Positions 33,855 to 42,544 of a DNA stretch of 50,037 bases are shown here, one piece after another; within the stretch, counting starts at the first letter, position 1; each line of letters begins with the position of its first letter. Both the position numbers and the translations under genes were made by a program. The DNA comes from Limosilactobacillus ingluviei DSM 15946 (GTDB taxonomy: Bacteria; Bacillota; Bacilli; Lactobacillales; Lactobacillaceae), in NCBI RefSeq assembly GCF_001435775.1, contig NZ_AZFK01000048.1, forward strand, positions 1-50,037, written 5' to 3'. Under the pieces are notes generated by a model. That model did no database searches and was not told the origin of the DNA. It saw only the letters and a list, made by a program, of their open reading frames with translations.

Positions 33855-36800
33855 TTGCGGGATCAGTGGACAACCAAACAGGTGCCCCACTATGGCTTAC
33901 GGAAGTTAGGGCTTGGCGTTGCGTCCGTATTGCTGTCGACTACTATTTATGGCGTTTTGACGGCACAAGCGGATGTTAACCACACATCAATCGCTACAGG
34001 CGCAAGCGCTCATACGGTTGATACAAATGAGTATCATTTTGATAACAAATTATATCAAAATGATAAATCAAGTTTAAGCATTAGCTCAACCAACGATCCA
34101 AAAATCGATTCGCCATCAGCAACACAAGCATCCCCCCAACCACAATCGCCTGCCTCATCCCCTGCCCGCCCGTCACTTACGAAAACCAATACAACAACCT
34201 CCCCGGTCGCTGCTATCAAAAATGAACAACCTGCAACAAGACGCAGTGTTTCCCCTCAATTAACCCATGCCCCGGCAATTAAGCTGGCCCAAGTCAATCA
34301 GCCAGCTGCGCAACCAGCCCAAACCCAAGACCCGGGCTTTATCAAAGCGGGGAGTGTCTCCCCGTCCGGAGGGATGGATTCCAACGAAATCATTAAGGAA
34401 GCCCAAGACTTGGGGCTGAATGCGGTAACCGTGTCGCTACTGACCGACTTTGGTGACTTGCATGGTAGTGATCCATATATCGCCCAAAAGGATTGGGATA
34501 AAATGGTCGAAAACGTCAATGCCTTGCAAGCTAAAGGGTATAAAGTCATCATCCAACTCTACCCGGTGGTCAACCAACTGCGAGATGTTGAAACCGCTTG
34601 GGCCCCAAGTAATAAAGATCAATTCTTTGCTAAGTATGATCAATTGTTAGAGCGCACAGCTAAGTTTGCCGAACAAAACCACGTCTACGGGATGTATATG
34701 GCCACCAATCTGATCCAGACCGAACAGTACGAAGATGACTGGGAAACGGCGATTCAAAAGGTCCGGGCTCTCTACCATGGCCAAATCTTTTTCCGGACCA
34801 ACTGGTGGTACTATGCCGATTGGGCATCGGATACCGTGACCAACTATAACAACATGCTGAACCGGAAGTTCTGGAAAGACGTTGATGTGATTGCGATTGC
34901 GGCCTACTTCGAACTGACTGACAAGGCTAATCCAACTTCCGAAGATTTACAAAAAGCCCTCTATGACGTGCCCTATAATAATCGGCACCAAAATATCGTA
35001 GCGCAAATCCAAGCTTTGCATGACAAATGGCAGAAACCGATTTTCTTCGGTGAGTTGGGGATTCCTCCCTACGCCAAAGCCGCCGCCAGCCCGTGGGATA
35101 ACGGGCCGGCCCAACACACGCCGAGCAATGACCAAGTTGTTGCCAACTGGTTCGATGCTTTTTACAAGGTCTTTGCTAAGTACGACTGGTGGAAAGGCTA
35201 CTCCATTTTCACCATTGACGATAATGGTTCTTGGTATAACCCCTATAACCACCCAGCGGCTACCACAATCAAGAATCAGTCCATTGAAGAGACGGCTGCA
35301 TACAAAGCTGCCCAGCCCAAAACGCAAGATGTTTCCGCCACTGATCCCGGGGCCAAAACCAATGTGACGCGGACCATTAACGTCACCAACCCGCTGACGA
35401 AACAGGTCACCACCGTTACCCAAACCGTGAAGTTCAAACGGACAGCAACCAAAGACCTGAGCACGAATAAGGTTAGTTATGGCAATTGGCAGGTGGATGG
35501 CAATAGCCAATGGGCGGCCTATACCCCACCGGCCGTCGCTGGTTATACGCCGAACCCCGCAACTGTGAGTGCAGTGACCCCAAACGCAAACAGCGGGAAA
35601 CAAACGATTAATGTTACCTACACCGCTAATGCCCAGACGGCCACCATCAAGTACGTTGATGATGACAAAGGTGGGGCCCAAGTGGGGGCTACTCAAACTA
35701 TCAAGGGCCCAACTGGCAGTAAAGTAGCCACGGGAATCAAAGCTCCGACTAATTATCAAATTGTGGGGACCGCCCCAGCTGAATACACTTTTACCAGCGC
35801 AGGCAACCAACAACTGACGGTCCACCTTAAGCACCAAACCCAAACCGTTACCGATCAACGGACGATTACCCGGACGGTTAATTATACTGATCCCGCAACT
35901 AAGCAAACGAAGACAGTTACCAAGCAAAGTGTTATCTTAAAGCGGACGGGGACCAAAGACTTGGTGACCAACGGTACGAATTGGCAAGGCTGGTCCACCG
36001 GCCAATGGGCAGCCGTAAGCGCCCCGGTAATTGCCGGTTATCAAGTTACCAACCCTACTGCCGCCGGGGCAATGAAGGTGACGGACAGCACTAAAGATCA
36101 AACAGTAACTTTCACCTATTCGGCGGCAACGCAAGTGCTGATGATCAAATTCGTCGATGACCAAAAGGCTCAACAACTGGTTAAAACGGAAACCCAGACC
36201 GGGGCTACGAACACCAAGGTGACACTGGGCATTGTCGCCCCAGCAAATTACCAATTCAGCGGGGCCATCCCCACTGACTACACCTTTACCGGACAAGCAG
36301 GGCAAACCTTAACGATTCACCTGCGCCATGCTGAACAGACTGTATCGGAGCAACACCAAGTCAAACGGCTGGTGAACTACCAAGATCCCACAACCAAGCA
36401 GCTTAAACCAGTCACCACCCAAACGGTCACTTTAAAGCGGACGGGGGTGAAAGACCTCGTTACCAATGCCACGAATTGGCAACCATGGTCAACGGATCAG
36501 TTTAAGGCTGTCAACGCCCCAACTATCAAAGGCTATCAGGTCGCTAACGCTGACGCCGCCCCCGTTTTGCCGGTTACCTCAACTAGCCCGGACCAAACTG
36601 TAACCTTTACTTACCGGGCCGCAAACCAGACCTTAACAATTAAGTACGTTGATGATGATCATCAAGGTCAGGTCGTCAAAACCGACACCGTGACCGGAAC
36701 AACAGGAGCTAAGCAACAATTAACGCTCAGTGTGCCCGCAAACTATCAAGCCACTGGAACATTGCCGACCAGCTATACATTTACCGGGGCAGATGACTTG

Positions 36801-39128
36801 TTGACGATTCATTTGCGCCACCTCGTTACAGCGGTTAAAGATACTAAGCAGGTCACCCGGACCATCAACTATCGGGATCCCCTCACTCAGACAGTTAAGC
36901 CAGTCACTACCCAAACAGTGACCTTGCAACGGAACGGCAAGACTGATCACGTAACGAAGCAAACCACTTGGGACAACTGGACGACAGATCACTTTGCCGC
37001 CGTCACCCCACCAACCATTAAGGGGTACCACGTTATGAATGGGACATCAGCACCCGCTATGACGGTTGGCAGTCAAACCGCTAATCAAACCGTAACCTTC
37101 GAATACACGGCTGATCAAAGCGAGCCAACCAACCCTACCGACCATGATGATCACGAAACCATCCCCCGGACCTTAACCCTCTCAATTCGCTATCTGGATG
37201 ACGATCAAGCACAAGCACAAGTTGGCCCGGTTAAGGCCATTACAGGAATGACGGGCCAAACGGTGACCCTTCCGATCCAAGCCCCAGTCAACTACCTGCT
37301 TGTTGGTAACTACCCGACTACGTATCGCTTTGACGGAGAGGTTGATCCCGCTCCCCTGCTAGTCCATTTAAAACATCAAATCCGGCCCGTACACGAGCAA
37401 AAAACGGTGACCCGGACCATTAACTATCTTGACCCGCAAAGTGGCGCTAATCGCCTCCTAACGACGCAGACGGCCACGTTAAACCGGACAGGTAATCAAG
37501 ACCTCGTCACCCAACAAACTTCTTGGCAGGCTTGGTCAACAGCGCAATTAGTGGCTGTTCCAGCCCCAACAATTACTGGCTACACACCCGTCACTACGGT
37601 TCCAGCCTTAACTGTCGATGGACAAACCACAGACCAAACGATTACGATTCGCTACCAAGCTACCACTGACTCTAGCAAAATTGACCAGCCGGGGGATGAA
37701 GGTAACAACAGCCACACTGTACAACCACCCGTTGACAACTCTGATACTACAACCACCCCACCGGACAACCCCGATCAATCCGAACAAGGCAACGGTAAGC
37801 CGGGTAATCATGAGAATCCCGACAATTCGAATTCGGCTAATTCCGGTGATCCTGCCGATGGGCAAAACAAGCCCTCAACGGACAACCAGTCCGGTGATTC
37901 TGATGAGCAACCTACGCCGGCTACCCAAACATTGCTAATCCAATATCGGGATGAAGCGGACCAAGTAATCCAAACCCTGTCAATCCAAGGAACCATTGGG
38001 CAGACCTTATCACTTCCGCAAACCTTCCCATCAGGGTGGCAATTAGCCCCAACTGCGACCTTGCCACTGACGGTTACCCTCCAAGCTGACCAACCCCCAC
38101 TGGTTGTTCCAATCGTCCACCGCCATCAAGTTGTCGACAAGGATCACTTACCACTTGGCGTGGCCTTGGCGGACCTCCAGAAAGAGGTAACGCGGACCAT
38201 CAAGTACCAAACACCTCATGGGGCTCAACAAACCACGCAAATCGCCAATCTGACCCGGACTGGGGATGTTGACCTGGTCACGATGCACGTTACCTTCGGG
38301 CCTTGGTCCACCGCCAGCTGGCCGGCCTTTTCCCTCCCAACCATTCCGGGGTACACCGTTACAGATGCTGGTTACCCAATCACCCCAGTAACTGGCACCA
38401 CCCAAGACACGACGCTTACCTTACCGGCGGATGTTTATCAAGCTGCCCCCCAAAGCGCCGTCATTGAATTTGTTGATACCAATAACTCAAATAAGGTTAT
38501 CGCTACCCAAGCACTAAATGGCGTTACGGGGCAAACCATCCCCCTCACCTATCAAGTTCCTACCGGCTGGCAACTGGAACCGGGGCAAGACCTGCCTCGA
38601 ACGTTGACCTTCGCAGCGCAAGGTAATCCTACTTTCACGGTCTTTATCCAAGCTTTCTCGTCTGACTTGACTCCTTCTCAGCCAAGCAATGAGGAAAACG
38701 TCGATAAGCCTACCCAGCACGATGACGCACGTGTTCCTGATTCCAACAATTCGGCAACCATGGCCGGTACGACTAGCAATCCATCCCCTTCGACAAGCAG
38801 TCGCGGGGATGATGTTAATACACCGCCTTCAGCGTCTATCATCGGCTCCTCTATCAGCAGCGGTAGCTCTGCTTTAGCCGCTAACTTTATGGCACGCAGT
38901 CAGCCACTTGGCTTTGTCTCCAGTTACCATGGTGGTACTGAGCTCCCGCAGACTGGGGATGGTACCTCTGACAATATTGCTTTGCTTGGAGCTTCGTTAA
39001 CTAGTTGTCTTGCCCTGTTGGGAATCGCTAATTCTCATAGTCATAGAAAGCGAGATAATCATGACAAAAAATATTATGCAATTATTCAGACAAGAATTAA
39101 TAAAACAACAGAAAAAAGGATCCGTTAA
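33855..39128 (+). CDS. LPXTG mucus-binding adhesin with GH113-like domain, 5' end displaced
   Basis: 1757 residues remain of a wall-anchored surface protein. A YSIRK-like signal (HYGLRKLGLGVASVLL) is followed by a Ser/Pro/Gln-rich linker, then a TIM-barrel domain (about 157-480) resembling glycoside hydrolase family 113, with the nucleophile motif PIFFGELGIPP (Glu400). Six mucin-binding units follow (TRTINY.DP plus IKYVDDD motifs). LPQTG at 1697 has a hydrophobic helix after it. At the acid/base position, where GH113 has G-T-E-L, this protein has A-T-N-L (Asn285). The TTG at 33855 has no RBS; the native start with AGGAGG lies at 7369, beyond the 26.5-kb insertion, so the gene is probably silent. 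The tail continues about 21 residues beyond the usual basic end, into the next gene. Confidence 0.85.
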   Translation: MRDQWTTKQVPHYGLRKLGLGVASVLLSTTIYGVLTAQADVNHTSIATGASAHTVDTNEYHFDNKLYQNDKSSLSISSTNDPKIDSPSATQASPQPQSPASSPARPSLTKTNTTTSPVAAIKNEQPATRRSVSPQLTHAPAIKLAQVNQPAAQPAQTQDPGFIKAGSVSPSGGMDSNEIIKEAQDLGLNAVTVSLLTDFGDLHGSDPYIAQKDWDKMVENVNALQAKGYKVIIQLYPVVNQLRDVETAWAPSNKDQFFAKYDQLLERTAKFAEQNHVYGMYMATNLIQTEQYEDDWETAIQKVRALYHGQIFFRTNWWYYADWASDTVTNYNNMLNRKFWKDVDVIAIAAYFELTDKANPTSEDLQKALYDVPYNNRHQNIVAQIQALHDKWQKPIFFGELGIPPYAKAAASPWDNGPAQHTPSNDQVVANWFDAFYKVFAKYDWWKGYSIFTIDDNGSWYNPYNHPAATTIKNQSIEETAAYKAAQPKTQDVSATDPGAKTNVTRTINVTNPLTKQVTTVTQTVKFKRTATKDLSTNKVSYGNWQVDGNSQWAAYTPPAVAGYTPNPATVSAVTPNANSGKQTINVTYTANAQTATIKYVDDDKGGAQVGATQTIKGPTGSKVATGIKAPTNYQIVGTAPAEYTFTSAGNQQLTVHLKHQTQTVTDQRTITRTVNYTDPATKQTKTVTKQSVILKRTGTKDLVTNGTNWQGWSTGQWAAVSAPVIAGYQVTNPTAAGAMKVTDSTKDQTVTFTYSAATQVLMIKFVDDQKAQQLVKTETQTGATNTKVTLGIVAPANYQFSGAIPTDYTFTGQAGQTLTIHLRHAEQTVSEQHQVKRLVNYQDPTTKQLKPVTTQTVTLKRTGVKDLVTNATNWQPWSTDQFKAVNAPTIKGYQVANADAAPVLPVTSTSPDQTVTFTYRAANQTLTIKYVDDDHQGQVVKTDTVTGTTGAKQQLTLSVPANYQATGTLPTSYTFTGADDLLTIHLRHLVTAVKDTKQVTRTINYRDPLTQTVKPVTTQTVTLQRNGKTDHVTKQTTWDNWTTDHFAAVTPPTIKGYHVMNGTSAPAMTVGSQTANQTVTFEYTADQSEPTNPTDHDDHETIPRTLTLSIRYLDDDQAQAQVGPVKAITGMTGQTVTLPIQAPVNYLLVGNYPTTYRFDGEVDPAPLLVHLKHQIRPVHEQKTVTRTINYLDPQSGANRLLTTQTATLNRTGNQDLVTQQTSWQAWSTAQLVAVPAPTITGYTPVTTVPALTVDGQTTDQTITIRYQATTDSSKIDQPGDEGNNSHTVQPPVDNSDTTTTPPDNPDQSEQGNGKPGNHENPDNSNSANSGDPADGQNKPSTDNQSGDSDEQPTPATQTLLIQYRDEADQVIQTLSIQGTIGQTLSLPQTFPSGWQLAPTATLPLTVTLQADQPPLVVPIVHRHQVVDKDHLPLGVALADLQKEVTRTIKYQTPHGAQQTTQIANLTRTGDVDLVTMHVTFGPWSTASWPAFSLPTIPGYTVTDAGYPITPVTGTTQDTTLTLPADVYQAAPQSAVIEFVDTNNSNKVIATQALNGVTGQTIPLTYQVPTGWQLEPGQDLPRTLTFAAQGNPTFTVFIQAFSSDLTPSQPSNEENVDKPTQHDDARVPDSNNSATMAGTTSNPSPSTSSRGDDVNTPPSASIIGSSISSGSSALAANFMARSQPLGFVSSYHGGTELPQTGDGTSDNIALLGASLTSCLALLGIANSHSHRKRDNHDKKYYAIIQTRINKTTEKRIR

Positions 39129-40119
39129 TAATCGTCACTCATATAAATTGAAAACAGGTCATAAAGCTGATTACACAAGAATCTATTCTCATCGCAGTTA
39201 CGAAATTCACTGGAAACGAGCTCAGACTTTTGCGATTTGGTTAAAAGAACAGACTCTCATTCGTTCGATGGACGAAATCACACGAGACGTTGCTATTCAG
39301 TACCTTATTTATCAACGAGATAAGGGGCTCAGCGCAAGTACGCTCAATGCTGACGCCTTAATGATTAATCACTTAATGATTGGATCTCAATACTGGAAGC
39401 CTGAAGAAAGAATCATTAAATCTAAAATTAGTGGAATGCCTAAAAGAAGCTATTTAGAGCGGAGAAATAAGTTGCTAACTTCTGATGAATGGCGGCGATT
39501 TTATCCTGATCGTTATCAACGATATCGTGATGAGATAGACACTATACGAGCTTTTGGATTGCGACGCCGCGAAATGTTTTCTGTTCATTCTCAGGCAAAA
39601 TCTGAAGGATTTGGTCCTCAATCTGTCTACCGTGATGAAAGTGGTCGCTTATTAGCCCTGGTACGCGGAAAAGGAGGTAAAATTCGTCTTGCTCCAGTAA
39701 GAGATGCTCTATGTAATCGTATGGAAGAACTTTACGGTTGCTATGCCTATCCTGTAACTGAAGAATTGCTAAAAAAAGAAGTATACCATCGTCATATGCG
39801 CGCAAATAAACCATTCTACGTTGATATGCCACACTCTATTCCCGCTCACATTTTCCGGGCTGAATATGCTCAAGAAAGGCTGAAAGAGCTTGATAAGGTG
39901 GCGTATAGTGGCACTCGCACCGTTAAAACTTATGTACGTAATGGTCACAAGCCTGACGGTAGATGGCATTGGGTTGCGTCAACCAAAGAAATTAATCTTT
40001 CAGATAACTGGCAGGTAGGAGCATACAAAGCGCAGTATGGAGCATTCTTCGAATTGAGTAAAGAACTTGGTCATAATAGGCTTGATGTTTTGCATCATTA
40101 CTTAGGTGTTGGACGTTAA
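39061..40119 (+). CDS. Tyrosine recombinase (352 aa)
   Basis: Site-specific recombinase with a SAM-like core-binding half (about 1-140) and a catalytic half. Catalytic residues can be assigned: Arg in AFGLRRREMF, Lys in RGKGGKIR, HxxR as HIFR, His in LGHNRLD, Tyr in LHHYLGVG. The spacing between HIFR and LGH is long because of an inserted segment of about 60 residues. I use the ATG at 39061 (weak GCGAG upstream); a TTG at 39010 lies inside the adhesin. It overlaps the adhesin reading frame by 68 bases. It could belong to a plasmid or an inverting or integrating element; no partner site is obvious. Confidence 0.85.
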   Translation: MTKNIMQLFRQELIKQQKKGSVNNRHSYKLKTGHKADYTRIYSHRSYEIHWKRAQTFAIWLKEQTLIRSMDEITRDVAIQYLIYQRDKGLSASTLNADALMINHLMIGSQYWKPEERIIKSKISGMPKRSYLERRNKLLTSDEWRRFYPDRYQRYRDEIDTIRAFGLRRREMFSVHSQAKSEGFGPQSVYRDESGRLLALVRGKGGKIRLAPVRDALCNRMEELYGCYAYPVTEELLKKEVYHRHMRANKPFYVDMPHSIPAHIFRAEYAQERLKELDKVAYSGTRTVKTYVRNGHKPDGRWHWVASTKEINLSDNWQVGAYKAQYGAFFELSKELGHNRLDVLHHYLGVGR

Positions 40120-40134
40120 ATATCCGTACTAGAA

Positions 40135-40175
40135 AAGCCCTATAAGCATTCGTATTGTAGATGCTTATAGGGCTT
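40135..40175 (+). terminator. Terminator of the recombinase gene
   Basis: AAGCCCTATAAGCAT and ATGCTTATAGGGCTT form a perfect 15-bp stem with an 11-base loop, shortly after the stop codon. The T-run is weak. Confidence 0.75.
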
Positions 40176-40395
40176 GTCTGGTTAAAACCAGAGGCCGTGG
40201 TCCCCCTCATGGGAGAAGTTAGCAATTTTAGCCTAGTTGGGTCATGGGTTACAATTCCCGGTTGGCCTCGGACTTAATGGCAATAGTGCGGCTTATATCC
40301 TAGCACAAACCTTAACTTTATTCTATCTCAAAGTGGCGAAAAAGTCATTCTACGATGATAATTAGTTCAAGCAGTCGCCAACTAAAAAAATAAGT
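40176..40395. other. Gene-free stretch with a GAGGCC/GGCCTC-closed fold
   Basis: Nothing coding is visible. 40191-40269 begins GAGGCCG and ends TGGCCTC and contains GGGTTACAATTCCC, so it can close like a tRNA, but no anticodon arm can be drawn. It might be a decayed tRNA or an attachment site for the adjacent recombinase; neither is supported further. Confidence 0.3.
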
Positions 40396-40397
40396 GC

Positions 40398-40510
40398 TAC
40401 AATATTTATGTAAAGAGGCCGCTTTAAAGGCGGTGGCTTAGTGACAAGAAACGATTAGAAAACCGTCCTGAAACCTGCCAAAGTTATCAAGGGACGGTTT
40501 TCTAATGCAC
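40398..40510 (+). ncRNA. Antitoxin RNA of an Fst/par-type locus (predicted)
   Basis: An extended -10 (TGCTACAAT, 40395-40403) would start a short plus-strand RNA at about 40410. It contains AAAGGCGGTGGCT (40426-40438), nearly identical to AAGGGCGGTGGCT near the 5' end of the opposite toxin transcript (complement of 40658-40670), and ends in a shared bidirectional terminator. Convergent transcripts with common repeats and one terminator are the layout of pAD1 par RNA I/RNA II. Confidence 0.65.
40454..40506. terminator. Bidirectional terminator of the toxin-antitoxin locus
   Basis: ATTAGAAAACCGTCC (40454-40468) and GGACGGTTTTCTAAT (40492-40506) form a perfect 15-bp stem with A/T-rich flanks in both directions. 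Confidence 0.85.
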
Positions 40511-40519
40511 TGAAATCAA

Positions 40520-40600
40520 TTACTTTCGGTTGTTGTTGCAAATGGTAGCTACTAGCATACCAAAAGCAATCATCAACGTCAGCGCTTGAAACGTCGACAT
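40520..40600 (-). CDS. Holin-like type I toxin (26 aa)
   Basis: The 26-residue peptide MSTFQALTLMIAFGMLVATI plus CNNNRK has the LMIAFG core helix of the putative holin-like toxin family of lactobacilli, a single membrane helix with a short basic tail. AAAGGGA precedes the ATG at 40600. The same frame is open 15 codons upstream (ATG at 40645), but that region looks like leader RNA. The mRNA would start near 40680, share a repeat with the antisense RNA and end at the bidirectional terminator. Membrane damage when translated is known for this toxin class. Confidence 0.8.
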   Translation of the reverse strand: MSTFQALTLMIAFGMLVATICNNNRK

Positions 40601-40688
40601 TGGGCTTCCCTTTCGTCCAGAGTTGTTCCAATGGAACCACCTCATTTCTACTGAGTCAGCCACCGCCCTTAAAACTTCCTCGCTGAAT

Positions 40689-40697
40689 ATTATAGCA
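40689..40697 (-). promoter_or_regulatory. Toxin promoter, extended -10
   Basis: On the minus strand TGCTATAAT is an extended -10 box; no good -35 is needed. The -35 region falls within the 40700-40745 hairpin. Confidence 0.6.
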
Positions 40698-40699
40698 TG

Positions 40700-40745
40700 A
40701 AAACTCCTTGCAAATACTGGTATTACAGCATTTGCAAGGAGTTTT
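40700..40745. terminator. Bidirectional terminator between transketolase remnant and toxin locus
   Basis: AAAACTCCTTGCAAAT and ATTTGCAAGGAGTTTT form a 16-bp stem around a 14-base loop, with T-runs on both strands. It is the original terminator of the transketolase gene. Confidence 0.85.
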
Positions 40746-40786
40746 TTGCCTCTTCTGTTATCGTTCTGGGGATGCCTCTTAGGCTA

Positions 40787-42544
40787 CTATTTCAGAAAGT
40801 TTTGCTTGTACTGACCTACGATATTTTCAACCGTGAAGCCCGAACGCTTAATCAGATCATCCCCATTACCACTAGCGCCGAAATGATCAATGCCAATGGA
40901 GACACCATCAAGACCCACGAATTGCGCCCAGTCGTCCGTCGTGGCCATTTCAACAGAAAGCCGTTGTCGTAGGACTGGTGGTAACACTTCGTCCCGGTAA
41001 GCCTGTGGCTGAGCCTTAAAGAGCTCGAAGCTCGGCATCGATACTACCCGGACAAAGATGTTGTCGGTCGCAAGTTGAGCTTGAGCTGCTAAGAGTAACG
41101 TAACTTTGGACCCTGTTCCCATCAGGATCCCACTTGGTTCATTGTTCGCAGCTTCAGATAGGATGTACCCACCTTTTGGCACCCCTTGCTTAACCGCATC
41201 TTGATACTTAAACAGCGTTGGGAGCTTTTGCCGGCCGAGGGCCATTAAGACTGGATGTTGTTGATTCAGGGCGGTTTCCCAAGCATACATAGTCTCCAAT
41301 GCATCCGCTGGACGGAACACCGTTAAGTTTGGCATGGCCCGGAAGCCTGCTAGTTGTTCGATTGGCTGGTGAGTCGGACCATCCGGACCGAGGGAAATGG
41401 AGTCGTGGCCAAACAAGTAGAGGGTTGGCAGATCCATCAGCGCCGCAGACCGAATGGCACTTCGCATGTATTCGGAAAAGATCAGGAAGGTATTACCGTA
41501 GGCGCGACTACCACCGTAGAGGGCAATCCCATTTAGAGCGGCCCCTTCGGCAAATTCTCGAATCCCAAAAGCGATGTTTTTCTGGTCGTACCGATCCGGT
41601 TGGAAGCCCTTATCCGCATCAAGGTAAGTCTTATCAGAACTTCCCAAATCAGCGGAACCACCCCAAAGATTGAGTTCGGATTGTTCAGCAGTTACTTGGA
41701 GCAATTGGTGGATTGCGTCCCGCGTGGCTTCATTTTCGGCGAAATCAGGTGCTAGCTTCGAAGCTTCAAACTTAATCGCATTGGTAAGATTGGCTTGTAA
41801 GTTTTGAGCCTCTTGTGGGAAAGATTTCGCGTATTGGGTCATTAGGTCATCCCAAGCCTTGTGTGCGGCTTGCCCACGTTCACGCAACTGTTGGAAATGC
41901 GCATAGACCTCTTCAGGAACCGCAAATGGGGCTGCTTGGTAATTTAAGTTTGCCTTCGTGGCCTGTACTTGCTCAGCTGTCAAAACGGTCCCGTGCGCCT
42001 TATGACTATCTGCTAATGGTGACGCATAGCCAAGGGTCGTTTTAACCTCAATTAAGGTCGGCCGGGTTTGTTCATCCTTAGCGATTTGGACCGCCGCATC
42101 AATCGCTTCTAGATCATTCCCATCTTCAACTACAAGGTAATTCCAACCGTAGGCCTTGAAGCGTTCTGCAACATTGTCGTTGCTTTCATCGCTCAGTAGG
42201 GAGTCCATCGTGTTCCGGTTCGAATCAAGCAAAACAATTAAGTTGTTTAAGCGCAAGTGACCAGCAAGACTAGCCGCTTCGTGGCTAATCCCTTCCATCA
42301 GGTCACCATCCCCAGCTTCGACATAGATCCGGTTGTCAATAACTGGGTAATCCGGCCGATTGTAGATTGCTGCTAAGTGCTTCGCGGCCATTAGGCTCCC
42401 AACCTTAACAATGTCTTGATTTGGAACCCCCATTAACCAAGCGATTGGGGCAAAGACGTACCCGATAATCGTGGTGAAGGAAATGCGGATGAGTTGTTTA
42501 AGAAGACCGCGACAACGACGAACTTCTCTCTTCGGTTTCCGCAA
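40787..42544 (-). pseudogene. tkt: Chimeric, N-terminally deleted transketolase (nupC-tkt fusion)
   Basis: From about V-G-S-L-M-A-A-K-H-L-A-A-I-Y-N to the end (about 550 residues) this is transketolase: GDGDLMEG..LDSNRNT (ThDP motif), FGIREFAEG, HDSISLGPDGPTHQP and a C-terminal domain ending QYKQNFLK. The first ~110-120 residues with substrate and ThDP His residues are missing. In their place, about 34 residues (FTTIIGYVFAPIAWLMGVP and neighbours) match the C-terminal part of NupC-type nucleoside transporters. Before these come about 15 codons from the end of the helicase gene in another frame. No RBS or start is credible. A deletion event joined three genes; the enzyme cannot be functional. 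Confidence 0.85.

Noticed and set aside
34947-35927. 326-codon minus-strand frame opposite the adhesin
   Set aside because: Composition is the complement of repeat-coding sequence, there is no RBS, and the sense strand encodes clear domains.
40191-40269. tRNA-like fold closed by GAGGCCG/TGGCCTC with GGGTTACAATTCCC near the 3' side
   Set aside because: No five-pair anticodon stem with a 7-base loop can be drawn, the T-loop lacks the TTC core, and there is no CCA. At best it is a decayed tRNA.
40455-40640. 60-codon minus-strand frame over the toxin locus
   Set aside because: It reads a different frame from the holin-like peptide, crosses the terminator stem and has no RBS.
41299-41673. Plus-strand frame opposite the transketolase remnant
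   Set aside because: No RBS, and the opposite strand carries conserved transketolase motifs.
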